From Zygnema cylindricum (lineage: Eukaryota; Streptophyta; Zygnematophyceae; Zygnematales; Zygnemataceae): 64,000 nucleotides of DNA. Of the stretch, positions 45,012-56,680 are shown one piece after another. The stretch's first letter is position 1; the number at the start of each line of letters is the position of its first letter. A model generated the notes under the pieces. The model was not told where the DNA came from. It did no database searches and saw only the letters and a list, made by a program, of their open reading frames with translations. Location: NCBI GenBank assembly GCA_037447655.1, contig JBBHKE010001814.1:211547-275546 (forward strand), given 5' to 3'. Made by a program: the position numbers and the translations under genes.

Positions 45012-46089
45012 CGAGTTAAAAGAGGACGGAAGATGAGCTAGACGTGACGATTATCTATTTGATACATTCAAGTATAATTTTTGTCCTTATAAATGAGTAT
45101 GGTAATGGAGCAGCAGGGAGAAAACTACTTTGGCCGGCTGTCCTGGTTATTCTCCTTTGTGGAGATATTCTGCCAATTGAACCTGATGGCAATTTGATTA
45201 GCTCCACGCACTTTAATCCAAGCAATTTTTTGTACGAGTGAATTATTGTTTTGTCAAATTGGTTGTATTTACAAGACTGTTTTTTGCAGCCTAATATCTT
45301 ACTGGTTTGACAAGTGTCATGAATTTTGACAAGTGTGTCAGAAAACAATGTGAACAATGCAGGAAACTACGTCCCTCAAAGAAAGTGGTCTCAAACCATA
45401 TCTTTTATAATAAGCCAAGGTTTTAAAATAAGCCAGGGTTTTAAATATTTTAATTGATTCTTTTTTTGCTTGCAATCTTTTGACGTAGGTTTTACCAGAA
45501 CTTGATTGCCTCATTATTGTCTTTTTTAATCATTTAACCAGATGCGTACCAGCGCATACTATTTAATGCTATATCAGATTCGATGAGGGTAAACTCAAGA
45601 GTCGATAAGCCTGGAAGATCCTTGCTTAAGCAGCTTTTGTACACAACAGAGAAGTGTAGTTTGAGTATTACTTACATAGGGTGTCTTTTGGATAATGAGA
45701 AATGAAGATTCTTATAATACTTTTTGAGTGGAAAATGTTACTGTTTAGCAGTCACTCGCACTGGACGGTTCCATGTTATTCTTGGTTAAGTAGACTGATG
45801 AAAACCTGAAAACATCATATAGAAAATCGAAAAGCTTTATATTGTTGTATCATCTGAAAAAGACCGCGGCACTTCACACCAAGAGTGCAATAGGAGGTAG
45901 GCACCAACAAATAAACAAGGTTTACATAGAAATAACTAAACTGGGAGATGTTATGGAAGGTTGATAGACAGTCTGTCAGTCTCAATTATGACAATCTTGA
46001 CCAAAAAGATGATGAGGTAGTTCAAATCTATAAAGGTGTCCGTTTGTCATTTCACGCAAAGAAAATGGCAAACTTTGGATTTAAGCCAC
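45012..46089. other. Helicase 3' flank, no supported gene
   Basis: AT-rich DNA expected to hold the helicase 3' UTR. Reading frames are short and unsupported. Confidence 0.5.
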
Positions 46090-46346
46090 ACTTGTAGGGG
46101 GAGAGGGGGAGAGGGGGAGCGGGGGAGAGCGGGGGAGAGGGGGGGAGAGGGGGATAGAAGAGTTTTGTTTTATAGGTTTAATGTATCCGAAATGTGGAGT
46201 TTTTTTTGAGGGAGAGCAATGGGATTTTGGGGGGGGGGGGGGGGAAGGGGCTTATTTTGGAGGGGGGGGGGGGGGAGGAGAAGGGGTTTATTAGGGAGGG
46301 GGTGGGGAGAAGAGTTTTGTTTTATAGGTTTAATGTATCAAAAATG
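46090..46346. repeat. G-rich runs with duplicated flank
   Basis: GGGGGAGA-type repeats (46097-46153) and long uninterrupted G-runs at about 46229-46242 and 46262-46275. A ~38-bp segment beginning GAAGAGTTTTGTTTTATAGG occurs at 46157-46194 and again at 46309-46346 (152 bp apart). The plus strand is strongly G-quadruplex-prone. The frame at 46194-46424 is a by-product of the G-runs. Confidence 0.85.
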
Positions 46347-46655
46347 TGTTGTCCCCCGTTTGTTGCCCCCCTTTTTCGCTTAATTGTTGTGTTCGAAACG
46401 TTGTCCTTTATTTCAGCATTTTGACATTTTCCACACAGTAGCCTAAAAACCCCTAAAAAACCCCACTCAAACCAAAAGTAGTGCGGACGCCTTAACATAT
46501 ATCGGCAATTGAAAGGAAAATTGAGAGAATTCGTAGGACTTTTTTCTTAAATAAGTTGTTCGATAACATTATTTTAACTTTCCAAGACCTACTTTTAAGT
46601 ACATTATCATATACAATTATAATTCGTCCTAGGGGAAGCCGTATACTTTGCAGCT

Positions 46656-47440
46656 GTGTCTAATGTCGAAATAGAAATATACACTATTTCCATCTGTGTC
46701 TAATGTCAAAATATAAATATGCACTATTAACTTGCACTATTTACTCTTGTGTCTTTCAGTTGTGTCTTATGTCGAAATAGAAATATGCACTACTTGCACC
46801 TGTGTCTAATGTCAAATATAAATATGCACTATTTGAGCCTGTGTCAAATTGTCGAAATATAAATATGTACTATTAGCACCTCTGTCCAATGTCGAAATAG
46901 AAATATGCACTATTTGCACTTGTGTGTAATGTCGAAATATAAATATGCACCGTTTGCACCTGCGTCTAATGTCGAAATAGAAATATGCACTATTTGCGAC
47001 TGTGTCTAACTAGAAATAGAAATTGCACGATTTGCATTTGTGTCTGATGAGGAAATAGAAATATACACTGTTTGTTCCTGTGTCCAATGTGTGCATAGAA
47101 ATATGCACTATTTGCACCTGTGTCCAATGTCCACATATAAATATACACTATTTGTACCTGCGTCCAATGGCCGCATAGAAATATGCAGTATTTGCTTCTG
47201 TATTCAATGTCGACATAAGAATATGCACTATGTGCACTTGTGTCTAATGTAAATAAAAATATGCACTATTTGCTCCTATGTCCACTGTCAACATAGAAAT
47301 ATACACTATTTGCACCTATGATCAACTTCGAAATAGAAATATGCACTATTTGCTCATGCGTCCAATGTCGAAATAGAAATATGCACCATATTCACTTGTG
47401 TCCAATGTCAAAATAAAAATATGCACTATTTGCACCTGCA
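46656..47440. repeat. Second 40-bp minisatellite array
   Basis: About 19-20 degenerate head-to-tail copies of a 40-bp unit containing GTGTCTAATGTCGAAATAGA and ATATGCACTATTTGCACC. The same period as the array at 301-2073 but no visible sequence relation. Frame 47040-47252 is only the repeat read through. Confidence 0.92.
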
Positions 47441-47644
47441 CCCGTTTTTTACATTCCACACCTAAAAACACAACATTCAATTAGGACCAATAAAATAGCC
47501 GAAATAAAACCATTGGATCCTAAAGCTTTAGAGTTTTGCCAAATGATAAAATCCTAAAAAGTCAATGAAGCAAACTTGGCTTGAGTGGTTGTATAATATA
47601 AATAATATATACTATATATATATGTATATGTGTATGTGTAAGAA

Positions 47645-47970
47645 AACAACACATAACTGACATTTTGACAAATTATGCTCCACCACTGACAAATTTTGTT
47701 CCACCACAATGAATATCCAATTACTAGATTTGAGAGATGTAAAGCTCGGGATGGAAGATTTCTAGAGCCCTTACTGTGGTGGAACGAAATTTGTCAGTGG
47801 CGTATATATGTATGTGTATGTGTATATACATATAGAAAACAACACAAAACTGAAATCTTGACAAATTATGCTCCACCACTGACAAATTTCGTTCCACTAC
47901 AGTAAGGGCTCTAGAAATCTTCCATCCCGAGCTTTACATCTCTCAAAACTAGTAATTGGATATTCATTGC
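47645..47970. repeat. Nested inverted and direct repeat cluster
   Basis: The arm at 47707-47800 (CAATGAATATCC ... TTTGTCAGTGG) recurs inverted at 47876-47970, separated by 75 bp of TATG/TATA microsatellite. In addition, CCACTGACAAATTT(T/C)GTTCCAC occurs at about 47684, inverted at about 47776, and direct again at about 47876. A direct repeat of the AACAACACA...TTGACAAATTATGCTCC block begins at about 47645 and 47840. Looks like inverted tandem copies of a small fold-back MITE. Confidence 0.8.
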
Positions 47971-48172
47971 GATTAGTCGGTAAAAGGGTTGCCAATAATG
48001 GTAGCAACATTATCTTTGACCGTTACAAAACTTGAACCTAAAAACTACGATAAGCCAAGCCCAAGCTCAGAGTAATGCTTATCGATATCCCATCGGCACA
48101 ACAATATGTTGGAGATATATCGGTTCTGCGCCTTAATTTATCGCATCGGCACATTTACGATGGCACACCGGA

Positions 48173-48623
48173 CAGAGGTTGCAAACGGTTAACCGAAACC
48201 GTAACCGACCGTTAACCGACCGCCCGCATCGGATCCGGAACGGATTCGGGTGCCAAATTTGAGGACCCGGGCGGATTCGGGCGGTTGATTCACATAAAAA
48301 AATAATAGGTTACGGTCGGGTAAGCAAAAAATGAAACAATTGAAAGTTTTGTACTGTCCATACTATCCAACATTATTATACTTTGTACTCTTTGTATCGT
48401 GGAAGGTATAAGGGAAATGTACCATTAATTTTGTATTTATTCGGGTACTAGTAGTCGTGAGAAATCGAGTTTCAATTAACTTATATTTTCGTAAACGTGT
48501 TTCGGTTAAAGGTTAACAGTTTTGGAGCGTAACATAACCCGGTCGGGCGTCGGGTACTCAGATTTTGAAAAAAAAATAACGGTCGGTTTTGGTTATCTAA
48601 ATTTTTGACTTTTGCGACCTCTG
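48173..48623. mobile_element. Non-autonomous hAT-like element (451 bp)
   Basis: Ends CAGAGGTTGCAAA (48173) and the complement of CAGAGGTCGCAAA (48611-48623), 12 of 13 matching. Flanked by ACACCGGA (48165-48172) and ACACCGGG (48624-48631), an 8-bp target duplication with one difference. The interior is rich in GGTTAACCG/CCGTAACCGACCG words. No coding capacity. The 8-bp duplication and the CAGAG terminus fit hAT. A truncated relative lies at 14718-14930 in the opposite orientation. Confidence 0.9.
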
Positions 48624-48728
48624 ACACCGGGTAAATGTTTAAAACTCGAAATCTTCAAACGCACTGGTTAGAGATTCGCATTCGCGTCGACATATCAGAT
48701 ATTGGTTCACCTCATACTCGCCAATAAG

Positions 48729-49470
48729 GGTACGACCCCATGTACTTGAAACTTAGCGATCCTCTGTTTTTAGCGCAGATCCGGCGGACTCGGATTTCAG
48801 GTGTTTCTATGTGTTTTCTCGAAATTGTTTTTCTTAACTTCGTGACGATTGTATACGTCGACAATGCCCGTGACGGCTGTCACTGTGTATAATCTGTCTT
48901 GCCGCACCGTATTTTTCGAAACTTTTTGAAGTGTTGCAAGACACATCATAGTTTTTGAAACGATTTGGCATGTCGCATGTCATTGCGTGACATCGTAGAT
49001 GTACACCCTTGCAGCCGTGGCTGTACGGCATTCCTTTGCTTAAACCTCTCCTGTCGCGCCGCCATGACTTCGCAGATTTTTCACCTTCACGTGAAATGAC
49101 AATGCACCATCGAGATCCTTTAAAAAAAAACCGTACAAGGTGCATGCGGACAAAAACGAACAGCCATGTACTTTTTTACGTCGTCAAAAAATTATGAAAT
49201 GTTTTCACGCGTGAAAATACGTCTCCCTATTTGTGAAAACGGTTCTACTTTATCTTAAATACAACGGCGATGTGTTTTATGATAAGTTTGAAGATGACGT
49301 GACAGTGGGTTGAAACAGCACAAGACGACAAATCTAAGTACATCATAAGTTCGAGGATGACGCAAATTGTATTACAAATTTGCTATTTCTTCGTACGGTT
49401 GCAACTTTAGTAGTATGGCGCTAAGTTTTAAAGAAATACGACAGAAAAAAAATGTACTTAGCCACATGGG
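48729..49470. mobile_element. Family R inverted-repeat element, copy R1
   Basis: Begins GGTACGACCCCATGT and runs parallel to copy R2 over its whole length (CGGATTTCAGGTGT, GTATACGTCGACAAT, GCAAGACACAT, TTCACCTTC, AGTTTGAAGATGACGTGACA). It stops at TTAGCCACATGGG, lacking the last few bases of the right terminal repeat. No transposase seen. Confidence 0.85.
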
Positions 49471-49527
49471 CTGGACTTGAATTCTTTTGCTCCCAAAAGT
49501 CCCAAGCAACTAAAAATAGTACCTAAG

Positions 49528-50300
49528 GGTACGGCCCCATGTATGTGTAACTTAGCGAACTTACTTTGTATTTTAGCGCGGATCCGGCGGACCTGGATTT
49601 CAGGTGTCTCCATGTGTTTACTCAAAATTGTTACTTAAGTTTGTGACGATTGTATACGTCGACAATACCCGTGACGGTTGTCACAGTGTATAATTTGTCT
49701 TTGCTGCACCGCATTTTTTTCAAAACTTTTTGAAGCGTCGCAAGACACATTGTAATTTTTGAAACAATTTGCAGATTTGGTATGTCGCATGTCATTGCGC
49801 GACATAGTAGACGTACAGCCTTGCAGCCGTGGCTATACAACATGCCTTTGCGCAAACCTCTCCCGTCCGGCCGCCATGACTTCGCAGATTTTTCACCTTC
49901 GTAGATTTTTCAACTTTGCGTGAAATGATACTGCAGCATCGAGACCCCTGGGAAAAAAAACCGTACAACATGGAAGCGGACAAAAAAACAACCCTGTAAT
50001 TTTTTTCGTCGTCAAAAACTTCTAAAAACTTTTCACACGTGGAAATATGTTTTCCTATTGGTTTTACTTTGCGTAAAACACATTGCCGATGTGGTTTAAG
50101 ATAAGTTTGAAGATGACGTGACAATGGGTCGAAAAAACGCAAGACGACAAATTTTCGTACATCCTAAGTTCGCGGATGACGCAAATTGTACTCTACAAAT
50201 TTGCGATTTCTTCGTACGGCTGCAACTTAGGCAGTACGGCGCTAAGTTACAAAGGATAACGACAGAAAAAAACCCGTACTTAGCCACATGGGGCCGTACC
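49528..50300. mobile_element. Family R inverted-repeat element, copy R2 (most complete)
   Basis: Ends are GGTACGGCCCCATGT and its complement ACATGGGGCCGTACC (perfect 15 bp). Flanks read CCTAAG on the left and ATAAG on the right, allowing a short TAA/TAAG target duplication, but this is not certain. Other copies also have TAAGGG before the left end, so TAAG may be part of the element. Interior without a transposase frame, hence a MITE-like element about 773 bp long. Confidence 0.85.
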
Positions 50301-50900
50301 ATAAGAGAGTCTCATTTCGTAGCGTGAGAGATATAGCGTTTTATAGCTATTTTCATTTACTGTAAAATTAGTAAATTACTTACGTCGTTTACGGTCTTTC
50401 CCCGTTAACTCCAGTGACATACAGTTTATTGCTGCCGTACTTTTTCTGTATAAATTTTGTCCGTTGGTCTCTCTGTGTTCAGATTACATACCCTGTCGTT
50501 TTTGGACACGTGGTGATTTTATTGTCAGCAGGTCCCCGTGTGAATGGGCGGTCGATGGCGGGAAAAAGTGCATAACGGGCCGTCCAAAATTCTCTGACAG
50601 TAAGCTGTACGAAATCGTGGCACTCACAGGAAGAGGCGGCCGCTGCAAACGTGGCAGGAAATCGAGTAAGTACAGATTTGCCGTCCTTTTGGACACACGT
50701 CCGAAACAGAAACGCTTACATGCGGTCCTTTTGTTCTGCTGGAGTGCGGATATACAGAGTACTATTCAAATTTCCAAGCCAATTTTCAAACAACAGCATT
50801 CGTGATTTTTGTTTCTACTTAGTTTGTCAGGACACGTGGCAACGCAAGGATACACCCTGCGCCCAAAGCCTCACCAACAATTTTGTAAATACTTGCGAAG
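50301..50900. other. Intergenic, no supported gene
   Basis: Contains GGACACGTGGTG (G-box) near 50503 and frames up to 113 codons with no recognisable domain. No structure beyond that seen. Confidence 0.4.
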
Positions 50901-51213
50901 TTCAGTTCAAAAGTAGGCGTTTTTATGTAGGCCTTTGGTCGGCGCCTTTATCGTAAGTTGTGTTATGGGCTTTTCATGTGATCTTCTTAGATCGCTTCTT
51001 TGATCAGCGATTGTCCGATCGTCCGAATCTGACGGTGTAAATAAAATATTTTGGTCCGAATGTTTTAATTGGTCCAATATTTGGTCGGAATATTTTAATT
51101 GGTCCGAATAGGTCCAAATACAATATGGGTTTTAAGGTCATATTGTATGTTTTGCATACAATAGGGCAATAGGCATATTGTATGGGCCTACTTTCACCCA
51201 CTTTTGAACTATG
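50901..51213. mobile_element. MITE family M, copy 1 (313 bp)
   Basis: Left end contains AGTTCAAAAGTAGG; right end CCCACTTTTGAACTATG is its imperfect complement. Flanks TTGCGAAG (50893-50900) and TTGCGAAC (51214-51221) form an 8-bp target duplication with one difference. The interior is related, in inverse orientation, to 60682-60959 (CTTTTCATGTGATCTTCTTAG and CATATTGTATG blocks). Confidence 0.85.
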
Positions 51214-51221
51214 TTGCGAAC

Positions 51222-52134
51222 GTAGCCCCGCTTGCTCAAATACTGATACTGCACAGTATAGTACTGTACTGTTCTGTATTCGCGGTTTCTCATTTTCCGC
51301 TAAAATGTATACGATAGATAAAGATCCCGGAATAGGAGGAGTCGGAATTTAATTACGCCTCTTTAAACTTTTCCGTACTGGACGGTGATAAGTGCAACAC
51401 AGGATTCCCGGAGCTCCGTGGGCGACGGTTATCCCTTTCGCTTTCTATTGGTTAGGAAATAGTCAAATCAGGACATCGAGCAAACATACGTCGGGGGGTA
51501 ATTCAAAAGCCGCGCCTCAATAACTATACCGTACCTGCAGTAATTTGAATTTTCCAATTTTTCCAATTTTTCCAATTTTTCCAATTTTTTCCATCGGATA
51601 AATTTCCTACCACGCATTAGTGCGGACCGGTTTGAAATTATCCTTTCAAACTTTTAAAGTTTGAAACCCAGCCTCTGAGCGCGCGAATGCTCGGATAATT
51701 GCGAAAATCTAAAACACAAATCTTGCCACGAAATAGGGGGAGAGGCGTAAAAGCAGGCAACAATTTTGCAATTTTGTTATTTAGCGTTTTGGCGCCTGTT
51801 CCGCGAGTTGCTTGTCTAGCAAAGCGTCCATCTGGATGGGCCTTTCCCTACAGCAGTAGAAAAGCTGCAAGACTTTAGACATGCATATGTCCATGCCTGC
51901 TCATTTTGTTCTCGCGCTCAGGCTATCTCCTCAGAACTCGCTCGGCTCTCTGTTCCCCCGCTGCTGAGGCGTGTAGGATGTGTTTGGTCTTGTGAGGTAC
52001 AGGTTGAGCTTATGAGCTTTTGTTCAAAGGCAGGCAGTGGACAGGATGCCGTAGCTGTTTCTGAATCTGGCGCATAGGTGGACAAGGTAGTTCAGGTGAA
52101 GAGAGGTAGCTGGCGAAGGGTTTTTAAACTGAGG
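51222..52134. promoter_or_regulatory. Cyclin A upstream region
   Basis: Region 5' of the cyclin gene. Contains a TTTTTCCAA repeat at about 51546-51590, an E2F-type site (separate entry) and a pyrimidine/GC-mixed leader. An in-frame TAG at 52075-52077 precedes the first ATG. No TATA box is evident. Confidence 0.5.
51788..51795 (+). promoter_or_regulatory. E2F-type site
   Basis: TTTGGCGC matches the E2F/DP consensus TTTSSCGC, 340 bp before the cyclin ATG and directly preceded by AGCGT. E2F sites are typical of S-phase genes, including A-type cyclins. Confidence 0.55.
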
Positions 52135-54985
52135 ATGAGGACCACCAGGGCTGCAACCAAAAGGGCATCCATGGAAGGCGAGGAAGTGGAAGGGACTAGC
52201 AATGCTGGCCCAAACAAGCGTCAAGCGTTAACAGATATCAGCAACGATATGTCACAAGCTCATGGAGGAAATTCAAAGCGCAAGGTACTTGAAGCATCAC
52301 TTTCAGGATGGATAGCTTCAGAACTTTCTTTCGGTGTGATTTGAGCTGGTTCGTGGATGTGTTATGAGTACACATCTTCAGTGAAGTGTTTAGCTGTGTC
52401 AAAAACCTTTTTAAGACCCTTTACTTGGTGTATCTTTTTTGTGCTACATTGACAGTTGCTGGTAGCTGTTATACTATCGCTGCTTGTATGTTTTTACTAG
52501 CGTATATTAACCCGTATGAATCATAATGTGCCGACAGACTGCTGGAGAAGAAGGAAAAGCTTCCATTAGTGGAGCGGCTGTACGTCCACGGGCTTCTTCT
52601 GGAAAACTCTCTGAGAATCCTGCAAATTTACCCTCTGCTAGCAAATCAACTCCTGGCAGCGTAGCTGAGTCTCTTTCTGTCAACCCTTTTAGCCAAGGTG
52701 GTACTACGGACAAATCTGGATTGGCAGCTTCTGCTGAACAAGCGTCTGAGGGAAATGCTGCTCTCATGGCGTCTTTGGAGAGGCGGACTGTCAACAACTT
52801 GCATATTTCCTCCGCATCAGCAAGTGCTCGTAATGGTGAGACCTTTGCCCTTTCTTTAATTAATTGAAGCTGATCAGGCAGCTGTTTATTGCCTGTTTGT
52901 CCTTTTGCTCAGTTCATTTCTAAACAGACTGGTGCGGTCATGCAGAATGTTTGGCAGAAAGTGTTAGTGGATCACCGGAACCCCAACGGCAATCATGGAC
53001 ATGCAGTTTGGGTTATACCTGTATCGACAACAATCCTTCAGATCCTCAACTGTGTAGTGAATATGTTGCTGACATCTATGCACATCTTCGGGCTGCTGAG
53101 GTATGCACATACGGGAAAATTGTTTCAAAAACCCAGTGATTTCTCATTGATATGTACAAGGAAGGTGATAAGGATGCTGTGTGCATGCGATCATTGTTTC
53201 CTTAAGGTTTAGTTTGGGCTTAAGATTTGAACTGATTGAGATGGTTTTTAGGGTCTTGGCGTACCTGTATTTCTCTTCTGGGAATTGTTCTTTTTTATTT
53301 GAGTCAACTTTATCTATCTGATCAATTTTAATGGTTGGATAATGCAGCTAAGACGGCGTCCCTCTTCAAACTTTATGGAAACGTTGCAAAGAGATATTAA
53401 TTCAAGTATGCGAGGAATTCTTGTAGATTGGCTTGTAGAGGTATGTTCCTTCCAAATGTTTTCCCCTTGTAATAGCCTTATCCTTTCTTTCCCTTAGTTG
53501 CACAATGAAGCTTATGTAAGCTCTTTGTGATTTACTCTAGCTCCCTTGTTATGCAGGTTGCTGAAGAGTACAAACTGGTTCCAGATACACTGTATCTCAC
53601 ATGTTCATTTATTGATCGTTACCTCTCCAACAATGTCGTGACAAGGAACCGTCTTCAGCTGCTTGGAGTCTCATCCATGCTCATTGCAGCGTAAGGCTTT
53701 AAGCCTTGTCTGACAAAGCCCTGCTATTCACTCCATGAAAGTTGTCAAAATTCTATAAGGGTTCATGTTGATGGATGTATGCTGCTGCAGCCATGTTGAT
53801 TGGTCGTTTTCTCATGTATGGTTGTCTGACATCTCTCCATGTCCCTGCAGTAAGTACGAGGAGATATACGCCCCGCAGGTGGAGGAGTTCTGTTACATTA
53901 CTGACAACACATATCGCCGTGAAGAGGTCAGCTGTTTATGATTGTGCTACATCTAGGATAAATAATCCTTCTGCTGTGGGTATGGCTGGGTTTTGGTGCA
54001 TTTTTATGATTCATACATGTTCATTGACCAAAAGTTGTTCTTTTGCAGGTGTTGGAGATGGAGAGAAAGTTATTGAGTGATCTTCATTTTGATTTGAGCA
54101 CTCCAACAACCAAAAGCTTTTTGCGGCGTTTCATCCGTGCTGCCCAAGTTAGTTTTGAGGTAGGATTTGAGTATCTCCAGGGTCTTTTTTCATTTAAAAG
54201 AGTTTGAAGTGGTCCGCTACTCTTTTGTTTATCCATGTCCAATGTTCAAACGAGGGTTGCTTATTTCTGTGCAGGTGCCATCACTACGTCTGGAGTTCCT
54301 TGGCAACTTTTTGGCAGAATTGACCCTGGTCGAATATCTGTTTCTCAAATATCTTCCATCACTTACGGCAGCTTCTGCTGTCTTTCTAGCAAAGCTGACA
54401 CTCAACAATGATGCTCACCCATGGGTGAGGACCTCTTTTGGCTTCGAGGCTCTTGTGTTTCTATTCAGATTGAGTCGCTGTTTAAGATGATGTTGTATAA
54501 TAGTAAGTGACATATTTCGTAAGGGAAATTATGGTTCTGACAAGTTCCTTATGGTTGTCAAGACACAAGTATTTTTATTGAGTTCTTATTTTGACACTTG
54601 GTTGCAGACTCCTACGTTGCAACATTACACAGGCTACAGACCGTCACAGCTACAGGAGTGTGTGACTGACTTACATGCTCTTCAACTGAATGTCCGTGGC
54701 TGCACTTTACCAGCAATTCGTGAAAAGTACAGTCACCCCAGGGTACGTAATTGATCAGCTTCTTTTTTTTTGGGCCTCCAGGGAGTTTTCTGAATGGATC
54801 TGCAATATTGTATTGTGTGTTGACTTACATGGATGTGTAACTTTTTTCTTGTGCAGTTTCAATCAACTGCCATGTTGTCTCCACCAGCCGAACTGAGCCT
54901 AATTTTTTTTGAAGATTTTCCAATGCAGCCCAGTATGTCACTAAACAATACAATGGTGGCTGGCCAAACAGATGCTTTGTTATAG
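52135..54985 (+). CDS. CYCA: A-type cyclin (476 aa, 10 exons)
   Basis: Nuclear regulatory subunit of cyclin-dependent kinase in S to M phase. Exons: 52135-52284, 52538-52835, 52946-53100, 53348-53440, 53557-53690, 53851-53926, 54049-54159, 54275-54424, 54608-54742, 54857-54985 (TAG). All GT-AG, phases agree, total 1,431 nt. The start is the first ATG after an in-frame TAG. A destruction box RQALTDISN sits at residues 29-37 in a Ser/Ala-rich N-terminus. Before the box, [17 protein letters not shown] is the A-cyclin lead-in. The cyclin box opens with [18 protein letters not shown] from residue 222 (A-type signature), and [18 protein letters not shown] and [17 protein letters not shown] follow. 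The C-terminal cyclin fold spans exons 8-10. Subclass A1, A2 or A3 cannot be fixed by eye. An upstream E2F site fits cell-cycle control. Confidence 0.94.
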
Positions 54986-56680
54986 GTAGTTTATGAACTG
55001 TTCAGAGTAGAAAAGAAACTAGTAGTCTGGGGTTTTTAGGCTTAGTGTTGGAGGGTGAAGGATCATTATCGCTTGTAGCCTATCTGGCAGTTGAGGTGTA
55101 CAGCTGCGAAATTTTTGTCTAAATTTTTTGGTTTGTTTCTTTATATACAGGTATAGAAGATTTTTGTTATTCTGTAAGGGAACAGTTATCCTTGACCTCA
55201 TGGAAAGCTCAATGATGATTGATCTTACTGGAATAAGCATATAAAAGAATAATACTCCATGTCGTTATAGGAGGTACAGACTTTTAAATGTCAGATATAG
55301 CCCAGGAAAGTCTAGTACTAGTAATCACCAGGGCAAGCTACTTGACTGGATTTTCAAAAAGTCAATCTTCCCCATGTGCAGTAGTTTGTCAGATTAGTAA
55401 GTCAGAAAAGGACAGGACAGTTCTTTGTTGAACAGTGAAAAAACAATACAATGTAATGTGCAGTGATCCCTTTGAAATCCTATATGGGTAACGTTCCTGA
55501 AAAGTTGCCTTCTCAATGTGTTGTGTTCTGAATGTAGGTTTTACTTTTTTTTTTTTTTTAAATTCAGCGTTCTTCGCTTGATGTTGAAAATGTCATTCCC
55601 TTACCAATGCTGTTAAACATGCTATTCTATTCTTGCTTATTTTCTGCCTTGACATGCATATGGGTGGCGGTGATAATGTTGATTGCTTATTTTCTGCCTT
55701 GATATGCATATGGCTGGCGGTAATAATGTTGAATCAAATACGTGCTGAATATAACGTGGACTTTGTGAAGCGTACCTCGCTTTTCCATTCTAAATGTGAA
55801 CATTTACTAGTCCCTGCTGGTTGATCTTATTTGATGCATGTCTGATTCGAACCAATGAATTCCAGAGTGAAGGTTTCTATTAAAACAGAGAAAGTAGACT
55901 ATGGTGGATTGTAGAGCTCATTTTTTCATTTACACTTGTATACCATTTTAATGTAACACTGAGGGTGCCCATTCCCATCTTCCCAAAAAAAATTCACGCA
56001 AGCATTCGTATGTTCTCACTGCTTAGCATGGCTCTACAGAAGCAATTCGTTTTGCTTTACGCGGAGTAAACCGTTGTTGGAAATCAACAAATGTTTGTGC
56101 CTAATTTAGCTTGAAAGCACAGTTTCACAGAGCAGTTATTGCCCCAATATTCACAGTATGGGTAGTTTTTTTTTACCTAAATAATTTTTTTTACTATACT
56201 CACGTTATTAACTCCAAAATTAATATAAGATTTAAGATGAATCCCAGGAGAGCGAAAAAATTCCTGACAACAGGGCAATGACCAACAGAACGGATAGTGA
56301 TGTGATGGAGGAAAAAAATCAGGAGGATGGTACATCACAATTTGGAACGACATACATACGGTATCTTGAACATTAAGCAACTTGTACAGCATTTAATTTT
56401 CGAACTGCAGTCATTCCAATCAGAGTTCATCCCTTTTCGATTTTCCGTACGGCTGACGGAACACCTGGCTTAGCAAACCCTAGTTTCTTCTGCCTCTATA
56501 TTCCCTTTCCTTCTACTCTTCTCTCTCTGCACGAACTTAACTGAGCATCGGAGGTAATAGTGGAGACTAAAGAAAAGATTTATCTGACAACAGCTTCGCC
56601 CTGATAACCGTTTTGCTCTTTCTCATTGAAAAAGCAACTCCCCGCAGGAGAACACGAGGGAATTTCTTTCCAAATATTTA
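54986..56680. other. Intergenic between cyclin A and FIS1
   Basis: Cyclin 3' flank, then the FIS1 promoter side. A 50-bp unit (TTGCTTATTTTCTGCCTTGA...) is present twice in tandem at 55633-55732. A T-run is at 55546-55559. Pyrimidine-rich TTCTCTCTCTGC near 56519 may mark the FIS1 core promoter. No supported gene. Confidence 0.5.
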
